Positions 27,992 to 34,585 of a stretch of 64,000 bases of DNA are shown here, piece by piece. The position numbers and the translations under genes were made by a program. Source of the DNA: CBDEGK01 sp965237855 (GTDB lineage Bacteria; Pseudomonadota; Gammaproteobacteria; Pseudomonadales; Halieaceae); the NCBI GenBank assembly GCA_965237855.1, contig CBDEGK010000004.1, forward strand, positions 434,001 to 498,000, written 5' to 3'. Numbering within the stretch: position 1 is the first letter of the stretch; each line of letters begins with the position of its first letter. A model generated the notes under the pieces. It did no database searches. It worked only from the letters and a program-made list of their open reading frames with translations, and was not told the origin of the DNA.

Positions 27992-29122
27992 TTACGCATC
28001 GTAGCTGACGCCCTGCTGGGCATAATACTGATCACCGAACTGGGCCAGCGTACCAGCTTCCAGTGCCGCGCGAATACCCTGCATATGACGCTGGTAATAG
28101 TGCAGGTTGTGAATGGTATTCAACTGCGAGCCGAGGATCTCGTTGCACTTGTCGAGGTGGTGCAGGTAGGCACAGCTGAAATTTTCACAGGTATAGCAGT
28201 CGCAATTTGGGTCCAGTGGTTCAGTGCTGTGGCGGTGTTTAGCATTGCGTAACTTGACCACCCCCTGAGAAGTAAAAATATAGCCATTGCGCGCATTGCG
28301 CGTGGGCATCACGCAATCGAACATATCGACGCCGCGCTTAACCCCCTCAAGAAGATCTGCCGGTGTACCCACCCCCATCAGGTAGCGGGGCTTATCAGCG
28401 GGTAATTGCGATGCCAGGGTGTCGAGAATCTTAACCATCTCACTTTTTGGCTCACCCACGCTGAGGCCGCCAATGGCGTAGCCGTCAAAGCCGATGGCTT
28501 CCAGCCCGTCCAGAGATTGCTGGCGTAACCCGGGGTACATGCCACCCTGCACAATACCGAACAGGGCTGCCGGATTATCACTGTGCGCCTCACGGCAACG
28601 CTGCGCCCATCTCAGGGACAACTCCATGGAGTCCTTGGCTTCCTGTTCCGTGGCCGGGTATGGGGTGCACTCGTCAAATATCATCACAATGTCGGAACCC
28701 AGTGAGCGCTGCACGGCCATGGACGTTTCCGGGTCGAGGAAGACCTTGTCCCCATTCACCGGCGAGCGGAACTCCACCCCCTTTTCACTGATCTTGCGCA
28801 TCTCGCCCAGGCTGAATACCTGGAAACCGCCGGAATCAGTAAGAATGGGTTTCTGCCATTGCATAAAATCGTGCAGGTCACCGTGTGCCTCAATGACCTC
28901 GGTGCCCGGACGCAGCCACAGGTGAAAGGTGTTGCCGAGGATAATCTCTGCACCAAGGGCCTCGATATCACGCGGTAACATGCCCTTCACCGTGCCGTAG
29001 GTGCCCACCGGCATAAATGCCGGCGTCTCAATAGTGCCGCGGGGAAATTGCAATTGCCCGCGCCGCGCCGCACCCTCGGTGGCGCTGACGCTGAAACTCA
29101 TATGGCAGTGGGAATCACTCAT
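27992..29122 (-). CDS. tgt: tRNA-guanine transglycosylase (queuosine pathway)
   Basis: 376 residues. It exchanges G34 for preQ1 in GUN-anticodon tRNAs. The nucleophile region ILTDSGGFQVFSL, LMGVGTPADLLEGV and the zinc site CDCYTCENFSCAYLHHLDKC are all present. Its ATG overlaps the queA stop as ATGA, so queA and tgt are coupled. Confidence 0.97.
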   Translation of the reverse strand: MSDSHCHMSFSVSATEGAARRGQLQFPRGTIETPAFMPVGTYGTVKGMLPRDIEALGAEIILGNTFHLWLRPGTEVIEAHGDLHDFMQWQKPILTDSGGFQVFSLGEMRKISEKGVEFRSPVNGDKVFLDPETSMAVQRSLGSDIVMIFDECTPYPATEQEAKDSMELSLRWAQRCREAHSDNPAALFGIVQGGMYPGLRQQSLDGLEAIGFDGYAIGGLSVGEPKSEMVKILDTLASQLPADKPRYLMGVGTPADLLEGVKRGVDMFDCVMPTRNARNGYIFTSQGVVKLRNAKHRHSTEPLDPNCDCYTCENFSCAYLHHLDKCNEILGSQLNTIHNLHYYQRHMQGIRAALEAGTLAQFGDQYYAQQGVSYDA

Positions 29123-30189
29123 GATGTTGTCGTCGGTACTGTCGTCGCTGGTAATAGAAACATGGCATCGCCGTAACTGAAAAATCGATATTGCTGGTGC
29201 ACCGCTTCACGGTAGGCACGCATTATAAAGTCGCGACCGGCAAAGGCGCTAACCAGCATAATCAGGGTAGATTCCGGCAGATGGAAATTAGTAAGCAGGC
29301 CATCCACCACCTGGAATTGGTAGCCGGGATAGATGAATATCTGGCTGTCACCACTGAAGGGCTTCAATTCATCTGAGCTGGCCGCCGTTTCCAGGGAGCG
29401 CACCGCAGTGGTGCCCACGGCGATCACACGCCCGCCCTCACGGCGCGCCCTGGCGACCTGGTCGCAGATTTCTGCGGAAACCTCCAGGTACTCAGCGTGC
29501 ATGTGGTGATTTTCTATGTCATCAACACGCACCGGCTGGAAGGTACCCGCCCCCACATGCAGCGTAACAAAGCCGATATCAGCGCCTCTGTCGCGACAAG
29601 CCTGAATCAGTTCCTCATCGAAATGCAGGCCGGCTGTGGGGGCGGCTACCGCACCGTCGCGCTCGCTATAGACGGTTTGATAACGCTCCTGGTCCAGGGC
29701 CTCATCTGCGCGATCAATATAGGGCGGCAACGGCATATGGCCGATGGCCTGCAATATCGAGAGTAAAGATGCCTCGCCCTGGGATCGCAGGTGGAAAAGC
29801 TCCCCTTCACGACCCAGCACTTCCAGCCGGGCATCAACTGCATCGCTGTTAGCATCCGCCCGCAGCCACAATTCACTGCCGGGCTTGGGCGATTTGCTGG
29901 CACGCACATGAGCCAGGCATTCATGTTCGCTAACAATCCGCTCCACCAGAACTTCGACTTTCCCGCCGGAGGCTTTCTGGCCCCACAGTCGCGCCGGGAT
30001 CACCCGGGTATTGTTAAATACCAGCAGGTCATTGGGCTGCAGTAAATTGAGTAGATCCGTGAAATGCCGATGCTGAATGTCACCGCTGCTTCCATCCAGG
30101 CACAACAAACGACTGGCCGTGCGCTCCGCCAGTGGATAGCGAGCGATCAGCTCGTTGGGCAGTTCGTAGTGAAAATCAGTGCGTTTCAT
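29119..30189 (-). CDS. queA: S-adenosylmethionine:tRNA ribosyltransferase-isomerase
   Basis: 356 residues. It makes epoxyqueuosine from preQ1-tRNA using the ribosyl group of SAM. The start MKRTDFHYELPNELIARYPL and the blocks FNNTRVIPARLWG, APTAGLHFDEEL and NFHLPESTLIMLVSAFAG are diagnostic. First gene of queA-tgt. Confidence 0.97.
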   Translation of the reverse strand: MKRTDFHYELPNELIARYPLAERTASRLLCLDGSSGDIQHRHFTDLLNLLQPNDLLVFNNTRVIPARLWGQKASGGKVEVLVERIVSEHECLAHVRASKSPKPGSELWLRADANSDAVDARLEVLGREGELFHLRSQGEASLLSILQAIGHMPLPPYIDRADEALDQERYQTVYSERDGAVAAPTAGLHFDEELIQACRDRGADIGFVTLHVGAGTFQPVRVDDIENHHMHAEYLEVSAEICDQVARARREGGRVIAVGTTAVRSLETAASSDELKPFSGDSQIFIYPGYQFQVVDGLLTNFHLPESTLIMLVSAFAGRDFIMRAYREAVHQQYRFFSYGDAMFLLPATTVPTTTS

Positions 30190-30201
30190 TGGCCGCTCTT
30201 C

Positions 30202-30234
30202 AGAAAATAAAAAGCCGGCGCGAGGCCGGCTTTT
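30202..30234 (-). terminator. Rho-independent terminator of the Ala/Glu-rich gene
   Basis: A 10-bp stem (AAAAGCCGGC at 30210-30219, GCCGGCTTTT at 30225-30234) with loop GCGAG. On the minus strand the stem is followed by a T-rich run, 18 nt after the upstream gene's stop and before queA. Confidence 0.85.
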
Positions 30235-30251
30235 CCAAGAACCCTATCGGG

Positions 30252-30812
30252 TTACTTGTCCTCTTCTGCTGCGTCGGCTTCCTCAGCAGGAGCTTCAGCA
30301 TCGGCTGCCGCCTCTTCAGCAGGAGCTTCTTCCTCAGCGGGAGCTTCTTCGGCTACTTCCTCAGCGGGAGCTTCCTCGGCTACTTCCTCAGCAGGAGCTT
30401 CCTCGGCTACTTCCTCTGCGGGAGCTTCCTCGACTACTTCCTCAGCGGGAGCTTCCTCGGCTACTTCCTCAACGGGAGCTTCCTCGACTACTTCCTCAGC
30501 GGGAGCTTCTTCCTCGGCGGGAGCTTCAGCAACGGCTGCCGCCTCTTCAGCAGGTGCTTCTTCCTCAGCAGGAGCTTCTTCAACAGCGGCTTCTACAGCA
30601 ACTTCTTCCTCGGCTGCCTCTTCTTCAGCAGGAGCTTCCTCAACTTCAGGTTCTGGTGGCAGAGCCACAGTCAGCAGACCAGCTTCTACCAAGATACGAA
30701 CCTTGTCGTCACCGTTTACGGGCTTCTTGTTCGCATCTTTAACCGCGTAGCGCTCGTCGCCGCGTTGGTAGATGGTGTATTCGTCAGTTTTCTTAACAAC
30801 TTTCATCGCCAT
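30252..30812 (-). CDS. Acidic Ala/Glu/Pro repeat protein with small N-terminal domain
   Basis: 186 residues. The first 50 form a compact, mixed-charge segment (MKVVKKTDEYTIYQRGDERY... to VRILVEAGLL), after which the chain is almost only Ala, Glu, Pro and Val, built of AEEVAEEAP-like nonapeptides. There is no signal peptide. The tail should be a very acidic, extended or helical region. ATG at 30812 (or the second Met two codons later) follows an AGGAGAA site. A terminator follows. The tail's function is unknown. Confidence 0.8.
   Translation of the reverse strand: MAMKVVKKTDEYTIYQRGDERYAVKDANKKPVNGDDKVRILVEAGLLTVALPPEPEVEEAPAEEEAAEEEVAVEAAVEEAPAEEEAPAEEAAAVAEAPAEEEAPAEEVVEEAPVEEVAEEAPAEEVVEEAPAEEVAEEAPAEEVAEEAPAEEVAEEAPAEEEAPAEEAAADAEAPAEEADAAEEDK
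30349..30510. repeat. Six tandem 27-nt units within the Ala/Glu-rich gene
   Basis: Units start at 30349, 30376, 30403, 30430, 30457 and 30484 and differ by only a few bases. Each encodes nine residues, so gain or loss of a unit keeps the frame. Confidence 0.9.
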
Positions 30813-30978
30813 TTCTCTATTCTCCTAGGTTAAGTGGGCAGATACTCAGACAAAAGTAGGCTCAGGGGCCCAAACGGACGCGCATTGTAGCTATAACTGT
30901 ATAAATCGCAAGGGAAAACCGTTGATTCCGGCGCCGCGATTGATTTAGAATCCGCGCTCTCGCAATGCCCCATTCTGT

Positions 30979-31000
30979 GCCGGAGTGGTGAAATTGGTAG
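30979..31000 (+). pseudogene. 5' remnant of a tRNA-Leu gene
   Basis: The bases at 30977-31000 match 31084-31107, the start of the intact tRNA-Leu, with only two differences over 24 nt, covering the 5' acceptor strand and most of the D-arm. After that the similarity stops: the sequence forms a separate hairpin (CAAACTGT / ACAGTTTG at 31001-31020) and no T-arm or matching 3' acceptor strand is present. It cannot fold as a tRNA. Confidence 0.65.
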
Positions 31001-31085
31001 CAAACTGTGAGAACAGTTTGGGCGGATTCATAGTTCGCGTACAATTTCGCACCCCCAGGCAGAGAAAGGTAAGTTTTGAAATAGT

Positions 31086-31172
31086 GCCAGAGTGATGAAA
31101 TTGGTAGACATGAGGGATTCAAAATCCCTTGTCCGCAAGGACGTGCCGGTTCGAGTCCGGCCTCTGGTACCA
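31086..31172 (+). tRNA. tRNA-Leu (anticodon CAA)
   Basis: 87 nt including an encoded CCA. Acceptor strands GCCAGAG (31086-31092) and CTCTGGT (31162-31168) pair over 7 bp with one G-U; the anticodon loop in GGGATTCAAAATCCC gives CAA; a class II long variable arm (TGTCCGCAAGGACG) and a T-arm (CCGGTTCGAGTCCGG) are present. It reads UUG codons. Confidence 0.96.
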
Positions 31173-31173
31173 C

Positions 31174-31770
31174 TCAATCGACCAACTCAATCTCCAGACT
31201 ATCGAGCAGCCTGACGGCTTCAAAGCGGGTAAATTTTGCGCCCTTGATTTCATTCTCGTAGATATCAATATCGTAATCAGTGGCTTCGGAGAAATCGGCG
31301 CCAACCAGGTTGGTCTTGTTGAAGAAGCTGCCGGTAAGATCCGTATAGGTGAAGTTGGCATTGCTGAAATCGCCGTCCCGGAAGTCCACGTTGTGTGCTT
31401 TACACTCTTCCAATACAAAGTCCTGCAAGGCAAGCCCATAAAACGAGGCATCATTCAGAACAGACTTGTAGAACCTGACTGGCGAGGTGAATACCAGCTT
31501 GGGCCAGTCAGCTTTGGTCCAATTGATGCCAATGAGCTTTGACTCGTGGAAGACGACATCTGAAAACTTGCTGTACTCAAGTTTTACCATGCTCAAATTA
31601 CAGTTGGTAAACTCACAATCAACGAAATTGCAGTGATTCAGCGTTGCCTCACTAAAATTACAGTCTTTGAAAGTGCAACCCTCGAACTCCTTGGAATCGA
31701 TTTCCTGCTCTGAAAAGTCCGCGCCTTCAAAGGTTTCTGACCAATATTCGTTCTTGTCTGCTAAATCCAC
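31174..31770 (-). CDS. Pentapeptide-repeat protein
   Basis: 198 residues made largely of five-residue repeats of the A(D/N)LXX type (FEGCTFKDCNFSEATLNHC, NFVDCEFTNCNLSMV, DGDFSNANFTYTDLTGSFF), which form a quadrilateral beta-helix. Relatives include Qnr-type DNA-gyrase protectors, but nothing here fixes the role. Start is GTG at 31770, immediately beside the IS3-family element, so the native start and promoter may have been lost. Its stop codon is one base from the tRNA-Leu CCA end. Confidence 0.82.
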   Translation of the reverse strand: MDLADKNEYWSETFEGADFSEQEIDSKEFEGCTFKDCNFSEATLNHCNFVDCEFTNCNLSMVKLEYSKFSDVVFHESKLIGINWTKADWPKLVFTSPVRFYKSVLNDASFYGLALQDFVLEECKAHNVDFRDGDFSNANFTYTDLTGSFFNKTNLVGADFSEATDYDIDIYENEIKGAKFTRFEAVRLLDSLEIELVD

Positions 31771-32666
31771 TAAATGTCACCGTGTTGTGGTCTACTATTT
31801 TTGGACACTTTGCTTAAGTTAAATTCGTAGTCCATCGGTGTTTTGTAACCCAGCGTAGAATGCAGCCGCTTCGCGTTGTAATACACTGCCACATACTCTC
31901 TGACATCAGCGATCGCGGCTTCTCGGGTGCGATATATCCGGTCACACGTCCATTCGCGCTTTAGGCTGCTGAAAAATCGTTCAACTGGCGCGTTGTCCCA
32001 GCAATTACCTTTTCGGCTCATGCTCGCTATCATTCCATACTGCTTCAGCAGTGCTTGGTAGGCATAGCTGGCATATTGACTGCCACGATCTGAGTGGTGA
32101 ATCAGACCTGGCGGTGGATTTCTAAGGCTTACAGCCATTATCAATGCCCTGATGGCCAGCGCCTTGGTCATGCGGCGATCCATAGACCAGCCAACAACTC
32201 GTCGAGAATACAGATCAATCACCACGGCCAGGTAGATCCAACCCTCCTGAGTCCAAAGGCAAGTAATGTCGGTCCCCCAACACTGATTGGGTGCCGCCGG
32301 TGAAAATGCTCGATTCAGCACATTGTCAGCCACTGGTAATCGATGTTTGCTGTCGGTGGTGACCTTGTATTTACGTTTAGATTTGACGGCGAGGCCCATA
32401 GATTTCATGAGCTGTCTGGCGCGATAACGACCAATGGAGAAGCCTTCTGCAGTAAGTTGACGGCTCAGCCTTCGGCTGCCCATACTCTGTCGAGATTCTG
32501 CAAACAGGGATTTCATTCGTCGCCTGACAGCCAGTTCTTCGGGACCAATTACCTTCCCTCCTCGGGCTCTCCAGGCGTAGTATGAACTGCGCTTTACACC
32601 GATGACCCGGCACAACATTGTTACTGGATATTTGGCGGTATTACATTGCACTAAGGCGTACTTCAC
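31770..32666 (-). CDS. IS3-family transposase OrfB (DDE)
   Basis: 298 residues. The rve integrase core has the DDE set in CWGTDITCLWTQEG, LIHHSDRGSQYAS and NAPVERFFSSLKREW. An N-terminal HTH_21 segment (YYAWRARGGK onwards) precedes it. The frame overlaps orfA by 4 nt, and a slippery A6G (complement of 32696-32702) in orfA can give the OrfAB fusion by -1 shifting. The stop lies 11 nt beyond the inverted repeat, in flanking DNA. Confidence 0.93.
   Translation of the reverse strand: MKYALVQCNTAKYPVTMLCRVIGVKRSSYYAWRARGGKVIGPEELAVRRRMKSLFAESRQSMGSRRLSRQLTAEGFSIGRYRARQLMKSMGLAVKSKRKYKVTTDSKHRLPVADNVLNRAFSPAAPNQCWGTDITCLWTQEGWIYLAVVIDLYSRRVVGWSMDRRMTKALAIRALIMAVSLRNPPPGLIHHSDRGSQYASYAYQALLKQYGMIASMSRKGNCWDNAPVERFFSSLKREWTCDRIYRTREAAIADVREYVAVYYNAKRLHSTLGYKTPMDYEFNLSKVSKNSRPQHGDI
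31783..31808 (+). repeat. IS3-family left terminal inverted repeat
   Basis: 26 nt starting TGTTGTGGTCTACTA and ending GGACAC; pairs with 32989-33014 with a few mismatches in the middle. Confidence 0.88.
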
Positions 32667-32950
32667 TTCATTTCCTTTGCGAAATACGCCGACGCCTTTT
32701 TTAGAATTTCTTTCTCCATTTTGAGCTCTCGAACCTCGCGGCGCAGCCGCTTGAGTTCCTCTTGTTCGTCCTTGGCAAGTGCATTGATGTGGGAATTAGC
32801 CTCATGCTCTCGCTTCCAACGTCCGAGCAGCCCTGGGCCAACATCCAGGCTCCGTGCAGCTGCGGCTATGGTATAGCCCTGCTCAATCACCAATGCCACG
32901 GCATCTTGCTTGAAATCATCGGGAAAGTTCCGTTTTTGTCTGCTTATCAT
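32663..32950 (-). CDS. IS3-family transposase OrfA
   Basis: 95 residues. A helix-turn-helix (DFKQDAVALVIEQGYTIAAA) is followed by a leucine-zipper-like helix (LKRLRREVRELKMEKEILKK). It binds the IS ends and supplies the N-terminus of the frameshifted transposase. Confidence 0.93.
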   Translation of the reverse strand: MISRQKRNFPDDFKQDAVALVIEQGYTIAAAARSLDVGPGLLGRWKREHEANSHINALAKDEQEELKRLRREVRELKMEKEILKKASAYFAKEMK

Positions 32951-33014
32951 TGTTCACCTCGTATTTGCTTCTTTACAGTCTATACAAGGTGTCCACTTTT
33001 AGTAGACCACAACA

Positions 33015-34526
33015 CTCTCTGGCGGTGGCGTTGTCATCGACAACAAGCGCCCGTTTTTCCCGAAGCTCATCACCCGCAATCAGCTTTTCGTCTTCACCCT
33101 CCTCAGAAAGTCCAAACTCCGCAGTAAATACAAAATTACTACCTTTTCCTGCTTGGCTCTCTACACGAATATCGCCATTCATAAGGTTAGCCAACTGCTT
33201 GCAAATGGCTAACCCAAGGCCTGTACCACCGTATTTTCGAGTGATAGAGCTATCGGCCTGTGAAAAGGACTGGAACAAATTGCCTTGCTGCTCAGGCGTC
33301 ATGCCAGTGCCGGTGTCCCGCACTCCAATTTCGAGAAGTGCCGTTTCGGCTCGTTGCTCCAGCACTTCCACCGTCACCAAAATCTCCCCCTTCTCGGTGA
33401 ACTTCACGGCATTGTTGGTAAGGTTGACCAGGATCTGCCCCAGCCTTGTGGGATCACCTAGCAGGGTAGATGGCACATTCGGAGATCGAGAGAAAAGCAA
33501 TTCAAGTCCCTTCTCCTGCGTCTTCACGGTGGTAACCGTTGCCAGTGTATCCAAGACCTCATCGATCTCAAAGGGGATGGTTTCCATGTCCAACTTGCCG
33601 GCTTCAATTTTAGAGTAATCAAGAATGTCATTAATAATGCCGAGGAGAGACTTCGCTGATGCGTTAATTTTTCGGAGATAATCATCTTGTTTATCATTGA
33701 GCTCGGTCCTCGACAGCAATTCACTGAGTCCAATGATGGCATTCATCGGCGTTCTAATTTCATGGCTCATATTGGCCAAAAAACCACTCTTGGCCACACT
33801 GGCATGCTCTGCTCTTTCCCTGGCAACAGTCAAAGCTGCGCGTTCCTGAAGAACCTCTGCTTGCTCCAGTGCCATCATACGTACCCGGCGAACCTGGAAG
33901 GCCATCGGTAATGTGAGAAACAAAATCGTAAACAAGATGATAACTAGATTATCCAGCGGCAAATATGCTGGATTGGCAAGATAGGCAAGCTGGTCGGTCT
34001 GGGTTAGTTGATCCCACCCTCCCTCTGGCTCAAGCGGTGGCGTTAGCGGGTTAGACCAAGCGAAATAGAACAGAGCAATCATCGTCGTCGCGGCCACTGC
34101 CCCGGTAGAGGCGACAACACGCGGCGCGTAAGTGAATAGAGAGTAAACGAGCATGGGATACAGAAATACCGTATTACCCATACTGAGTAATTCGGCAGGC
34201 AACTTAATCTCGGGGGTAAGTGGGTTGTCGACCATAATCATAAATATGACGAGCAACACATCAATTGCCGGCAGAGCAAAGCGCCAGATCTCCCGCATTC
34301 TCTGCCATTTTGAAACCTTAACGGCGATCCAGCCGTTTAGGATAAGCGCTGCGAGCATAGGCAAATAAAAAAGTCCCGCTGGCCAGCCCTCATAAAACAC
34401 CAGGAATGGAATATTGACCGGACAAAGTACCATGCGCACACGTAAACCGAAGCTGAGTGTGCGCTGCTCCAGATCTTCGAATATGGCATTAGTCTGTTCG
34501 TGGAAATCTATATCTGTTTGGCGCAT
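33015..34526 (-). pseudogene. Hybrid sensor histidine kinase truncated by the IS3-family element
   Basis: About 504 native residues remain. An N-terminal membrane domain with about five to six helices (1-210), HisKA with His255 in NMSHEIRTPMNAIIGLSELL and HATPase with GVRDTGTGMTPEQQG and GGTGLGLAICKQL are intact. A receiver begins with KRALVVDDNATARE and then is cut by the insertion sequence at 33014; the frame picks up 13 foreign residues. The receiver's phospho-acceptor and any further REC or HPt domains are gone. The kinase core might still autophosphorylate. Confidence 0.9.
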
Positions 34527-34585
34527 ACCCAGGCTCCCAAAAGGCTGCTGGTCAATTCGAGCAGACTACTATGTGCTCCCATAAC

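Larger units (their letters stand above)
31783..33014 (-). mobile_element. IS3-family insertion sequence
   Basis: A 1232-bp element with 26-bp terminal inverted repeats, orfA and orfB. The left end begins TGTTGTGGTCTACTA, and the complement of the right end is the same over the first 15 bases. The flanking trinucleotides (CCG left, CTC right) differ, so no 3-bp target duplication remains, which suggests deletion or recombination after insertion. It cuts the C-terminal receiver of a sensor kinase on the right and abuts the pentapeptide gene on the left. Confidence 0.9.

Noticed and set aside
30132..30833. Long plus-strand open frames across the Ala/Glu repeat gene (233, 187 and 164 codons)
   Set aside because: They are produced by the 27-nt repeats, which lack stops in several frames. 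The products are low-complexity Ser/Phe, Leu/Arg or Ala/Ser runs with no ribosome site.
31001..31020. Hairpin with GAG in the loop, considered as a tRNA-Leu(GAG) anticodon arm
   Set aside because: The stem cannot leave a 7-nt loop, and there is no T-arm or 3' acceptor strand, so it is not a functional tRNA.
30862..31173. Minus-strand open frame of 103 codons starting MVPEAGLEPARPCGQG
   Set aside because: It is antisense to the tRNA-Leu gene; this peptide is a well-known artefact of translating the reverse strand of tRNA genes.
31769..31781. CTAAATGTCAC beside the IS3-type element, similar to the ISNCY end motif
   Set aside because: The match is only about nine bases with a different left part, and no transposase or second end is nearby; taken as chance.
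34540..34585. Possible second copy of the tRNA-Leu 3' end (TTCGAGCAG) as an island attachment site
   Set aside because: Only a short TTCGAG match; no convincing direct repeat of the tRNA end.
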